A stretch of DNA of 64,000 nt from Bagarius yarrelli (Eukaryota; Chordata; Actinopteri; Siluriformes; Sisoridae): assembly GCA_005784505.1 (NCBI GenBank), contig VCAZ01000001.1, positions 3,676,597-3,740,596 on the forward strand, written 5' to 3'. The first letter of the stretch is position 1. Each line of letters opens with the position of its first letter. A model generated the notes under the pieces. The model ran no database searches. It was not told the DNA's origin and worked only from the letters and a program-made list of their open reading frames with translations. Position numbers and translations under genes: made by a program. Shown in pieces: positions 25,476-36,961 of this stretch.

Positions 25476-26494
25476 TTTAGACCCGAAAAGATCAATTTCA
25501 GTAGCGCAGCAGTTTGTGCTGTTCATGGGAAAAGAGTCACATGAGGGCAAAAAAATGTGCTTGGTCTTATAGAGTCCATATTCGATGCAATGCAAAAACT
25601 AGTTCCTAACATCCCAGCCAATCAAATGACACGTCACTAGAAAGCCCAGGATGTCTTCTGTACACTACAGCCCATTGATAGAGTAGCTCCAAAAAAAGGA
25701 GACAAGAGGACACAAGTCAATGGGAGGGGGCTCAGTGAGATATAATAGCACTGTATTAGGATGATTCTCCAACACACTTTGGGGGCCACCAAAAATCTGT
25801 TTTTTTTAGTAGTAACAGGCAGGGGACCCAACCTCATATTTCTTCCGTGATATATGTTGTAACAGACCTGCCTCCTCCTATTCGCTATCCTTTTGGATTT
25901 TTTTTTTCTAAACATTGCTATATAATGTAAGACTGAATATTGGAACACACCTACTAAAACCATTGTCAAGTCTTTTCATGTGTAATTGAAAAAGGGGGAA
26001 ATGTTTAACTGTCATTAGCCACTAAAGGGCAGACTTTGCCCAGAAATCACATCCTACATTACATCCTACTTGGCAAAATCATCTCCACCATAGATCAGAA
26101 ATGCACTACGCAGCTGAAGGAGTCTCTCCTCGCTACAGACAAACCCTCAGATACTACCCACAGATTCACTCCCCATTTGTATTACTTTCCCTCACCCTTA
26201 AGAACCATCACATTAATTTAACAAAGAAAAGCCACAGAAATTTCAGAACCACAATCTAAATGAAATAAAGGGGTTGTCTTTCCATCTCATGTGTGCAAAC
26301 AAATCTTTAGCCGTGAACTTTAATGCTGATTTACTTTACCACCCCACCGTCATTGCGTAAACGTGTTGTGGTAAGTTGGAAGATGTAAAAATATATAAAT
26401 ATATATTACATTAGAAGTTAAAATAATGTTTCAAACCTTTCATAATGCTATGATGTGTACAAGAGCGTGCTAGAGTTAATAGTAGAGTCTACAA

Positions 26495-27060
26495 CCCGAA
26501 TTCTGGAAAAGTTAAGACGTCTTTTAAACTTGAATAAAAAGAAAACTAAAAGACTTTTTAATCACGTGCTAATATTTTATTACAATAGACCATAGATAAC
26601 AAATATTTAAACCAAGAAATTTATCCACTAAATGAGCTCATTTTAAACTTGATGGTCTCAATATAGTTGGCACAGGGGCAACAGAGGGGTTAAAAAGCAA
26701 TACCCTTTAAAAAGAGTCAGCTGGGAGAACATTTAGCAACTAATTTAGCAACTAACTAGTTCATTGACATCAGGTCTATAGCATGATTAGCTATAAAATG
26801 AATGTTTTAGAGAGGCAAAGTCACTCCAATATGTGAAAGACTTTAAAAACAATGTTCCTCAACGTCAAATTGCAAAGACTTTGCAAATATCATCATCTAT
26901 AGTGCATAACATCATTAAAAGTTTCCGAGAAACTGGAGAAATCTCTATGTATAAGGGACGAAGCCGAAGACCTTGATTGGATGCCCGTGGTCTTCGGGCC
27001 CTCAGATGAAACCGCATCACACGTCCATTAAATCATCCCAAGAAAACTTCCAGAAACCAC
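26495..27060 (+). mobile_element. Tc1/mariner-like element fragment (transposase N-terminal part)
   Basis: The stretch 26835-27000 reads, with interruptions, as a helix-turn-helix transposase start: NNVPQRQIAKTLQISSS-like, then VHNIIKSFRETGEIS and a GR(S/G)RRP-type linker. Frameshifts and a missing downstream half make it dead. The leading AACCCGAATTCTGGAAAAGT is the terminal region. Confidence 0.65.
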
Positions 27061-27312
27061 AGTCTGATTATGAGTTAACAGGTGCGGTGTATAATATAGC
27101 ATTGGAATTATATATACTATTGGAAGTGATATAATTAGTTTTGGCAAAAATGTACAAAAGTGGACCCTGAGAAGGTTCAGAAATGTCTACCAAAATAATT
27201 TCACATTTACATAAAATGTTTATATAAATACTGTTTTATCAGAAAATTTGTTAACCGTGTGATTATCTTGGAGCTTAGTGGTTAAGTTTGTTGTTCTTCC
27301 TTTTTTTTGCAG

Positions 27313-27415
27313 ATGATCAAGTTGTCAATGTTGTCTGGGCCACTGTGTCCTTGGTGTTTAGCAACACATCCATACTCGGTCCACTGGGCAGAGTCTTATT
27401 TACATTGACAAACAG
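27313..27415 (+). other. Candidate orphan exon (103 nt)
   Basis: A very strong acceptor (CTTCCTTTTTTTTGCAG) is followed by an open stretch DQVVNVVWATVSLVFSNTSI, LGPLGRVLFTLTN, and a CAG|GTACAT donor. It lies just beside a Tc1 remnant. I recognise no family and no partner exon. It could be chance. Confidence 0.2.
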
Positions 27416-27509
27416 GTACATTTCAATTTTGGACAACCGTGTATGAACGTGTATGGGTCGTTAACTAGAAATGTCTAAATCATTTGAAATAAACTACTGG
27501 TAATCTATA

Positions 27510-28745
27510 AGGAATACCTAAAACAAATGGTGATTGGTAGACTGAACAAAATGTTTTATGATTAATAGTTGTCTGAACAGATTTTCTAAGGAATTAAGGC
27601 CTGGAGACTGACTAGTCCTCCCCAGAACCTTAATGTGACTCTTATTTAACCACATCTTCGTTATCTTGGCTTTGTGTTTTAGGTCAATGTTATGCTGGAA
27701 CAGACATCCCATTTTCAATGCCCTGGCTGGGGAAAGGCTTAGGTTCTCACCCAAGATTTGGTGGTACATGGCCCCATCCATCATCCCTTTGATGGGGTAA
27801 AGTTATCCTGTCCCCTTAGCAGTAAAAAAACTTAAAGCATAATAATAATAAAGACATTTTAGATGCTGGGAATGGTGTTTTTAGAGTCACAGGCAGCAAT
27901 CCGCCTCTTCAAAACACGGCGAGTTGAGTTGATGCCAAAGATTTTGATTTTAGTCTCATTAGACTACAACACTTTCACACAGTTCTCCTTTGAATCATCC
28001 AGATGTTCATTAGCAAATTTCAAACAGCCATATACATATAGTTCCTCACAGTATAGTGTGTTACCAATTGTTTTTTATGGTGATTATGGTCCCAGCTGCC
28101 TTGAGATCATTGACAGGATCCTTCTGTGTAGTTCTGGGCTGATTCCCAATGTTCTCATGATCATTGAAACTCCACAAGGTAAAATATTGCATGGAGCCCC
28201 AAAAGAAAGGAAATTGACAGTTATTTTGTTTTTCCATGAATAATCACATTAAATTTTGTCACCTTTTCACCAAACGGATTATCGCTGGTTTTGTAGCCCA
28301 ATCCAGTCTTGTGTAAGTCTACAATCTTGTCCCTGACATCCTTCAACAGCTTTTTACCATCTTGACCATGATAGAAAGTTTGAAATCTGATTGATTGCTT
28401 CTGTGTACAGGTGTCTTTTATACAGGTAACAAGCTAAGATCAGGAGCACATCTCTTTAAGAGAGTCCCTTTAAGAGTGTGCATTTAAGAGTGTGCTTCTA
28501 ATATTAGCTTGTTACCTGTATAAAAAACACCTGTCCACAAAGCCAGAAATCTTGATGATTCATAGGGAATCAAATACATATTTGATTCATTAAAATGCAA
28601 ATCAATTCATAATATTTTTGTCATAAATGCATTTTTTGGATGTTTTTGTTGTTATTCTGTCCCTCACTGTTAGAAAAAACCTACCATTAAAATCACTCTT
28701 TGTCAGTGAGCAAAATCAGCGAGGGATCAAAACATTTTTATATAT
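27510..28745 (-). mobile_element. Tc1/mariner-like transposon, degenerate
   Basis: Minus strand near 27520-27780 encodes the transposase C-terminal block (QHNIDLKHKAK, KVLGRTSQSPGLNSLENL), the region of the last DDE acidic residue. Later blocks (TGAGATCATTGACAGGATCC, ATGATCATTGAAACTCCACA) match the known element order. The subterminal inverted arms at 28408-28435 and 28503-28530 and the end GAGGGATCAAAACATTTTTA are present. Stops and deletions inactivate it; the left terminus is not found. Confidence 0.8.
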
Positions 28746-28792
28746 AATATAATATAATATAATATAATATATATAATATAATATAATAATTC
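28738..28792. repeat. (ATAAT)n-type microsatellite
   Basis: TATAATATAATATAATATAA array directly abutting the end of the Tc1-like element. Confidence 0.9.
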
Positions 28793-29225
28793 CTTGGTGG
28801 TATATTTGACCGATTTTTAACTGACACTATTGTGTTGTAAAGAATGATGTGCAGCACTGACAGATTTGGGTGATTAGTGAGTGGGTGAGGAGGAGTGGCG
28901 CCTTCTGTGACAATGACCTCTATTATTCACTACAAAACAGTTTCTTTTCCAAGGCACAACTGTCATCACCACTGTCCTTCTGCCTGTACCAGCTCGAAAC
29001 TAGCAGACAAAGCCATAAACATTATTGATGAGAAGGAGGAAGATCAGTCACAGTCCAAATATACATTGTAAAGAAAAGATTAATACGGAAACTGCATATT
29101 AACCCACAGCACAGACAGTCAGTCTAGAAAGGCCACAATTAGAGTTACTGATGTTACAGTGATCCGAGCAACGTACAACTCCTGCTTGTATCTGCTAATA
29201 TATTTCATATTTAGCCACATCAGCA

Positions 29226-29355
29226 GCTCATGGTGGTCCCCTTAATTGCTCAGTAAGCTGCTCTGGATGAAGGCGTCTGCCAGGTACTGGGAATCGAACC
29301 CTGATCTTCCAATTAGAAGTCCAACATCTTAACCACTGAGCTATCACTTCCCCCA
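29226..29355. repeat. Chimeric SINE-A fragment
   Basis: Bases 29238-29282 read as the plus-oriented SINE-A tail (TTAATTGCTCAGTAAGCTGC, GGCGTCTGCC). Bases 29283-29352 read as the minus-oriented head (GGGAATCGAACCCTGATCTT). Two copies are joined head to tail in opposite orientation. Confidence 0.55.
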
Positions 29356-29386
29356 AAACAAACCAACTACATTACATTACATTTAC

Positions 29387-29592
29387 AGTTATAAAGGAAC
29401 CAGATTCAAGGGATAGAAATGTGAAACAAATATATTCTTCAGGTTTTTCTGCACATTTTTTGATAATATATCAACATTTAATTATTTCTTACTTACAAAT
29501 ATAAGAAAATCTAATAAAAATTATTTTTGGGTCCAAAGGGGTACTTTTCTGAAATCATAAATGACTTTTATGAATCTGGTTCCTTTATAACT
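29387..29592. mobile_element. MITE-like element with perfect 22-bp terminal inverted repeats
   Basis: AGTTATAAAGGAACCAGATT plus CA at 29387-29408 is exactly the reverse complement of 29571-29592. The element is 206 bp, AT-rich and non-coding. No clear target duplication is visible, so the superfamily is unknown. Confidence 0.6.
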
Positions 29593-30061
29593 TTATATTA
29601 TATCCTTTTCTATTTTAAAAGTGTAAAACTACTTCGAAACAATGTCCGTTAATAAAAGAATAATATAACTAGAAGTCATATTGAGCTGACAAACATTTGG
29701 CAAACTATATTTTCCACACTTGACTGGCTGAAAATTGCATCTAAAACTGTCTGTTTAAAGAACACAGTGTTCGAAAGTAGGTAGTTTGTGCCCATGTTCT
29801 ATTCCTCTGCTCCTCTGTGCTCCTCTTGTTTATGAACTGTTACTCATTCCAACCCACCCCTTTTCTCTCGCTCGCTTGCTCTGTCTTCAGTCCATCACAT
29901 CAGCACACATCTCTTATAACTCCACAAACCAACTGGCACTGACGACCTTGAAAACAGCAAATCTTTCTCTCCGCACATTTTATTGGAATATTATTGTTTT
30001 ATTGTCTAGAAGAGAAAATCATCTTACAAGGTTGTGACTTCTTGGTCCATCAACCAGCATC

Positions 30062-30130
30062 ATGGCAGCGTTAACAAGTGGAGAGCAGGCGGTGAAATTT
30101 CTTTTATTCACTTTCAACTTTGTTATTTGG
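30062..30130 (+). CDS. cd9: Alternative first coding exon of cd9 (tetraspanin N-terminus)
   Basis: ATG at 30062 begins MAALTSGEQAVKFLLFTFNF plus VIW, then a strong GTAAGG donor. The canonical cd9 exon 1 (34651) ends FNFLFW at the same phase-0 border, so this exon could splice to the exon at 36163 to give VIW-LAGTGVLAIG. It encodes the tail and first half of TM1. It lacks the Cys found at position 9 of the usual form, a palmitoylation site in CD9. It might instead be a relic of a duplicated tetraspanin, but no other exons of one are seen. Confidence 0.6.
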
Positions 30131-31636
30131 GTAAGGAACAACATTATAAATTTTTAGTCCAAATTAAGCTTGACATTTGGAAAAATGTGAAAAATACATT
30201 GCGTTTTGCCAAATTTTACTCGATTAATTCTTATTTAAGCATGTGAGTACCACAATTTAACCAAATATAAACATGTGGGATTGTTTCAATGTGCTTAACT
30301 GTGTTAGTTTATTTCTCTTTAACTGGATTTTGAGAGCTTTTCCTTCGCAGTTCCTCCGAACGAGGATTTCCCTGACGCTATATGTTTTTAGGTGAACTGA
30401 TGTTGTCTTGTTTTACCCACAGACGATTTTTACATTTGACTTGGTTGCATTGGTAAGATAGAAAACCCCCTATGCTAAAATCAAGACAACTTGCACTTAA
30501 CCATAAAAACAGTCTATTTAATTAAAGCTTTCAATTATAGGTACCTTACATATTTCTTCATATCCAGAGACCTTTTCTTTACCTTTTTCGGTTTTGTTTT
30601 AGCCCCAGATGGCAGTTAAGCTGGGTCCTGAGTCAAGACCCTTGTTAAAGACCAGGGTTCCTAGCCCCTTACCTCCTGCTCCAGCTGTGTCAACCCACCC
30701 TTGCGCTCGCTTACCCCAACTTGGCTTAGCTGATTTTCATTCCATGCGATAAAATGCATTTCATTGGCTCTTATATGAATAACAGAAAAATGCTTAACAA
30801 TGTAATTGCAGGGTAATGCGTTAAATCATGCAGATAAAATTCAGGTAACTTTTACTAATTTCTAATAGTTCCTAGTACCAGACAGGTTGGTTTGAGTAGA
30901 AAATGTATGACCCGTCTAGAATTTTAACTCACATGTGCCAGAAGACAGAATGTTTTTTTATTTATAAGACTGAACAATTTTTTTTTTTTACATTTTACCA
31001 ACATTAAAGCTGATCTATTATTCTAGCTACAGTTTTTTGTTGTTTTTTGTTTAAAACCTGGTTTGAACTGGGATTTGGTTTACATTAAAATTTTAGTATT
31101 AAATGGTTAGTATTAAATGTTTTTGTCCAACATTTTTAATTGGGCCAGCATATATAATAAAGACAAGTCTTTTCATGTAGTCTTTAAAAAGTGGACAATC
31201 TGAATAAATCCCTGGTCAAATTATACATTCCTATTCCTATAAGGTATAAGGTAAAGTATTAAGTATGTGGTCTGGACCCAAAGAATCAGTTTGTGGTCAT
31301 GGTTGTGTTATCGAATGTGTACGTTGTGAGTGCGTGAGTGCAGTGCAAACAGAGTAGGAAGTTATCTTATAATCATTTTTGAGAATAGAATATATATATT
31401 GAAATATTTCAGTATTTACTAATTTTATAAATTATACTAATATTCCCCCTCTTGGGATTAGATCTACAGAAAATAGTTCATATTATATCACATATAAAAA
31501 TACTAGAAAATAGTTCATATTATATCACAATATTATAATCAATTTTTTATTATTTTCCAATTTTTTATCATTCAATGTATTCTGTGACCCTCTTCTTGAC
31601 AGACATGCTTTAATTTTCCTAATGCAGGTGACGACC

Positions 31637-32090
31637 CAATTCAATTCAATTCAATTCAATTCAATTTAATTCAGTTTAATTCAATTCAAATCAATTGTAT
31701 TGGCACAGCGCTTTTTACAATGGTCATTGTCTCAAATCAGCTTTACACAATCAAAGATAATTATAAAATGTGAATAAAACATAAAAATTAGTTTGTCCCC
31801 GATTGTCCCTGAACGGTTGCAAGCAAAAACTCCCTGAGATGGTAATAGGAAGAAACCTTGAGAAGAACCAGACTCAACAGAGAACCCATCCTCATTCGGG
31901 TTACTCTCTTCCTCCCTCTAGTGGAGGAACACAGACTGGCTTTCAGTATCGAAAACTGCATTCCTGTAATGAAACGTTGTATCTCTAGTGTTTTTTCCTC
32001 CATTTGGCGGTACAACGAGGTGGTTTGTTTTTCAGGTTTCTATGAGACCGCATGCCATTCCGTGTGCACTTTAAGGTATTGATTCGAAAC
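31637..32090 (+). repeat. Dispersed fish repeat with (AATTC)n head
   Basis: A pentamer run of AATTC is followed by TTGTATTGGCACAGCGCTTTTTACAATGG-type sequence, CATTGTCTCAAATCAGCTTT, AAAAACTCCCTGAGATGGTA, GGAAGAAACCTTGAGAAGAA and AACCCATCCTCATTCGGG. I know this series as a very common non-coding teleost interspersed repeat, class uncertain. The exact 3' end is uncertain. Confidence 0.65.
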
Positions 32091-32486
32091 GGGTTGTGAA
32101 ATACCACCATTGGAAATGTTGAGCCCTAAACAAAGAAGCAGTACTAAAAACACTGCCGGGTTTGTTCAATGAGCTCATAATGACCTACCACACACTTTTC
32201 ATTTAGAACAGGGGATAGCTTTTTGCTGTAAGGTGCAGGCTGAATTTCATGTCACAATAAATTCATGGACGATTTCATTCCGTATGGAATGTGGTAGTAT
32301 AAGGAATGTTTGCCATGAAAAGCATGAATGTGCAGATGAAAAAATCTGTAGCAAATAAAATAGATTAGATTAATAGATTTCCAATAAGTGTGGAATTCAT
32401 ATTATACAGAATTGAAGTCGTATAAGTCTGGTGTTCCTAATAAAGTGATTAGTGGGGTTTTCTATAGTTTTTAAGTTACTGTACTC

Positions 32487-32776
32487 CATCCATCCATCTT
32501 CTATACCCGCTTATTCCCTAATTCGGGGCCACAGGGATCTGCTGGAGTCTATCCCAGCCGTCTCTAAAAGGGCAAAAAGCAGGAGGGGTAACACCCTGGA
32601 TAGGTCGCCAGTCCATCACAGGGTCATACACACACTCACTTACACTCACTCCTATGGGCAACTTAGAACCACCAATTAATCTAACATACATGTTTTTGGA
32701 CTGTGGGAGGAAACCGCAGAACCTGGAGTAAACCCATGCAACCGTGCTAACTACTAAGCCACCGTGCTGCCCCTTA
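32487..32776 (-). repeat. SINE-B copy, nearly full length
   Basis: Begins CCATCTTCTATACCCGCTTA (tail) and passes GCTGGAGTCTATCCCAGCCG, CCAGTCCATCACAGGGTCAT and TTTTTGGACTGTGGGAGGAA, ending at ACTAAGCCACCGTGCTGCCC (tRNA-like head, minus strand). The B-box part is deleted. Confidence 0.85.
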
Positions 32777-34459
32777 TGTAATCCATCTTGTAAATTCCTA
32801 CTATAGGTAGTTAAGGTTTCTATGATATGTGTTGCATTATCATACTGTAAATAAGTACATCCAATATCCTGTCATTTTGCTGATGTAATTTTTCAGAGTA
32901 CCTTTTCATCATATTTACCCAAATCCTTACTCCTTCAACAAATCCTTGTGTTTTATGTAGCTAGCATTAGCATGCTAGATTAGCCCGAAACACTGATGAT
33001 CAGGTCAGTCACAAAGACACTCCTGCTGACTAAGCATGACGTTTAAGCAGTTTAGGACTGTTGTTACCAATGTTGTTTTTGCTATGTATTGAAGCCCACT
33101 TTCTGAGCCCAAGTTCTCATTTTTCAGGGCTGTCAGTTTTTACAGTGAGGTGACATGCAAATCAAAATAAGTTGTTGGTTTTAGTTTTATCAAACGAGCT
33201 CCAGAAAGAATCATGTTCAACTTTCTGACTTTTAAAAATGTCTTAACTGGTATAAAAGGTAAATTATACAGCCTTTAATTAGTTAATTTGGGCCAAGAAC
33301 TGCACACAGCATTTTTGAAGAATGGCCAGACAAAACTTTAGCAAGAAAAATATTTAATGAAGTGGGAGTGTACGGTGATAACACAGCTGCTTACACAGAC
33401 TTCTGAAAGAATGCAGACACAAAAAATTTTTTTTCTTCTTTTTTTTTTTTTTTACAACAAATGTTCATTCATGTTGGAGTCATGACATTTATTCTTTATT
33501 TATACTAGAGACTAAATAAAGAATGGAAAGATATTCTATTAGCCACAAGAACAATAAAAGACTGGGGTAATATTGACTTTGCTTTCCAAAATTAAGGCTG
33601 GGAAACCTGTTCCGAATTATATTTTTAAACAAACAAAAGAAGTTTCTAGGTTCTAGAGATAACAGGTTTTGTGACCGGATCTGAAGAAAAACTTTGACTT
33701 GTGGTCACGTCTACCGTAACCCTCATCTTTAAGCAACTGAAAAAAAATTGGAATTTTATTCTTTTGAGTAAAATAATGTGATTTTACGCATGAGGAGCAT
33801 TTTACAACATGGGTTTTGCTGTGTTTTTTCTCTTCTGTAAAGGTTAATCTCACATTCCATAGCACGCTTGTGTCGTAATGGCACAGATAGTGTAAATTTA
33901 TTTTGCCAGTAATAAATTTAGAATTTAATGCATATTGAATTTATAAAGAAATTTATGGATGTTTTATTTATTTATTTTTATTTATTGTATTTTCTTAAAG
34001 AGAGTTTGGCCTTGTGATTTTTATGCATGAATAAAATTTTAGGGGACAAAATTTCATATTTTGCATTTATGTCAAAATATTTCAATTAAATTAAATTTAA
34101 TTAAATCATTTGTATTTAATTAAAGCAAACGTATTAATAATTTACTAGTCCCTTATGAGCCATTATTATTATTAATAATTATTTATTTTTAGTATAAATA
34201 AAACAAAACATGCACTAGGGGGTTAAAATAAACTCAAAATGAAGTTTATTAAAAGCAAAGTTTAATTTTTAAAAACAAATCCACAGCCTTGAAATCCGAC
34301 ATTATTCACACCAATGAGCTGTTTCGCCTTAAGCGTTCATATTAGAGGTCTCAGCTTACACCTGCAATTCCGCGAACTTTTCACACACCTCACTTCCGGG
34401 ATCAGGAACCTACTACACCTTTGTCCCGCACACGCTTTCAGCCATTCACATGCGGCTCG

Positions 34460-34500
34460 GGAGAGTTATAAAGAAGCTGATTGGCTGTTGTTTTCCTCCT
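34460..34500 (+). promoter_or_regulatory. Putative cd9 core promoter
   Basis: TATAAAG at 34467-34473 and an inverted CCAAT box (ATTGG, 34480-34484) lie about 170 bases before the cd9 ATG. Local GC and CpG content is raised. A CA repeat at about 34566-34600 would fall in the 5'UTR. Confidence 0.35.
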
Positions 34501-34650
34501 TTTCCTGTTGTAGTTTAGGCACTGTTAACCAGAGACGCACGTTTAGACGACTGCCAGAGCTTTCACACACACTCACACACACTCACACACACACACAGTT
34601 TGTTTGTGGTTTGATTTATTCGGTTTATTTGGAAAATTGTATATTTAATC

Positions 34651-34716
34651 ATGGGAGTAAGCGGTGGACTGAGTTGCGTCAAATACTTGATGTTTGCCTT
34701 CAATTTCCTGTTTTGG
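34651..34716 (+). CDS. cd9: cd9 exon 1
   Basis: MGVSGGLSCVKYLMFAFNFL plus FW; GTAAGT donor, phase 0. Cys9 is the N-terminal palmitoylation candidate. The start is the ATG in a good context (AATCATGG) with no further upstream in-frame ATG needed. Confidence 0.95.
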
Positions 34717-36930
34717 GTAAGTGTTAATTAAATGTTTGTAGTTTTAATCCGGCAATGAATTGGGACATTTTCAGTTTGCTGTAAAAGCTTTAGTCATATT
34801 TTAACTTAATTACTGATTTTCTGGGATTTGTAAAATGGTTGGATGTATCGAGTCTCTGGTTGTTAATGAAAGTGTTTCTGTTCTGTTCATGAAACGTGTT
34901 TGTTCTGGTTCTGCCCTTTTCCTGCACACGGGCTGTTGCAATAGAGGGCAAGTTTAATGCTGTCCGAGGGAAGTTAGGAACTAGTTTATCTCCTCAAATC
35001 AGGAAGTAAATTTTATCCTAACCTGTTGAGTCAGAATTTGGCAGTTAGGTGTTTTCTATCTTTTTATATGTGTATATATAAATACACACACATACATACA
35101 TACATACATACATACATAGATACATGCATATATATACATATACATATATAATATATACACACACATATATAGTATACATACATACATACATACACACAAC
35201 ACACACGTATGTTTGTATATGTATAGTATTAATTAATTCATTAATGACTAGAGATGACTCATCTGTGTTTTTAATCTAATTATGAAAAAAAACTTTTCAG
35301 CAGAAGGTTTTTCTTTTTTTTTTCTTTTTTTAATCCTAAACCTTGGACTAGTTTACTTGGTCAGTAGAAACCTGTTCTTCAGGTCCAGCCTTTTGTGCTG
35401 GTGGATTTGCTTAACAGGGATTGATGACCGGTGTTAATTATTCCCAGTACTATAAGTCACAACAGTCACCATCATTAAGACACTGTTGGTTGTGTGTTCT
35501 CTGTTAAACCGATCCGCCCGGCTGGTCCTGGTGTTTTGAATTGGTTTGTAACCAGCAGCGCTTAACCTTGAGTGAAACTGTCCACACCCGGGCCTCATTT
35601 TCATCTCGACACAAAACAGTTTCACTTTAACATGGTTGATACGATCCACGGAAACCGAAGCGGAGCTTGTCGACTGTACGGCCTAAGTTTTTTCCCCTTT
35701 ATGGTGATGTTTGCACTTTGATAAATATGCCAAAACAATGAATGAGTCATAGGGTATCAGTCATACGCCTGACCGCTCATACACCTAACAGAATTATAGC
35801 AAAGCCAGGTTAAGCTCATACCAAGCATACATTACTGCTAAACGGTTGTCTACCTCGTGTGGGTGTGTGTGTGTAAGGGGGAAGGGGGGGGCTTTATAAA
35901 GCTGGTTTTTGACGTTGTGACGTCATGACGTGAACCTTGCGCTTAACTTTAAGGTAATAAGAAGAATGCCATGTATTCAACAGGTTTGTCTTGATTCCTT
36001 TACGATTTTTCTTCCCAACCTCCAAAAAATCTTTTTTTTTTTTTCAGTCCCAAACTGTGCAACACTGAACTGTCCTTTCTTAACGTACCTGGTATTGTTG
36101 TGCCAGCCTGTACCAAACCCAGGCAAGTTTGATTTTCATGTTTGCGTTGTGATTTTTATCAGCTCGCAGGTACAGGAGTTCTGGCTATCGGACTGTGGCT
36201 ACGTTTTGACAAGAAGACCGAGGGCCTTTTTCAAGTGGAAAACTCTCCTTCCACATTCCTCACAGGTAAAAAAAGGAGGAAAAAGTCTTCCTTATCTCAG
36301 TTTCAGTTTTTGGCATTCAGACAGCACAGCAGCAATGTGGAGTGAAGTTTCACTGTCCCACCCAACCCCCACTGCAGCCCTGTTTGGGTCGTCATGGGAA
36401 CCGGTCACACCCAAAAATGTTCAGTCATTTGAATGTGGTCATGCGATCTGAGAGACGAGTGCAGCAGAGAGCGGGGAGGTGTTGTGGATATACAGTATCG
36501 AGTATTAAGCATTGGGTACTGAATGTTTTGGTTACCACCTGTCGTAAGGGTATTAATTTTATCATTTCGTTCTATTTATTGAGCCTGTAAACATTTTACA
36601 TTTCCAAATACTACTTTTCCAACAAAAAAGGTTTATTTAAAGGTTCTGTATTATAAAGGCCACCACTTTGACAGTAAATATAGCAAACGCCGCCTAGTTT
36701 ATCTGCAAAACCATAAGCAGGTGTTACAGATATTTAACTTTATATCCTCGTTTAAGTACAAAGTCTACCTGTGAGTACCGTGTACTTCTCTTAATATAAA
36801 GTTAAGAGTTTTAATTTGCAATAATGTTTTTTTTCCCTAAAATACTATTGTGCAGTACTCCAATGTTTGAAGATTTTTAGGTTTGGGGTCTTTAGAGTGT
36901 TTAAAAATAAAATAAAATTAACTACATCCA

Positions 36931-36961
<31 letters not shown>

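Larger units (their letters stand above)
22845..30061. other. Gene-free interval between ano2 and cd9
   Basis: In human this interval holds VWF. I read it in all frames and saw no von Willebrand domain exons. It contains an 85-bp AT microsatellite, a SINE-B, a SINE-A, two Tc1-like remnants, a short MITE-like element and one orphan candidate exon. Confidence 0.6.
30131..34650 (+). other. cd9 upstream interval / alternative intron 1
   Basis: Contains a candidate 30-nt exon (30423-30452), a dispersed fish repeat (31637-32090), a SINE-B and the main cd9 promoter at the right end. The rest is AT-rich with no recognised content. Confidence 0.5.

Noticed and set aside
26036..26221. 61-codon plus-strand frame beginning MPRNHILHYILLG
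   Set aside because: It overlaps a string shared with 62352-62385 and has no recognised domain; likely repeat-derived.
35930..36451. 173-codon plus-strand frame over cd9 exon 2
   Set aside because: It reads exon 2 out of phase; the in-phase LAGTGVLAIG reading is the tetraspanin.
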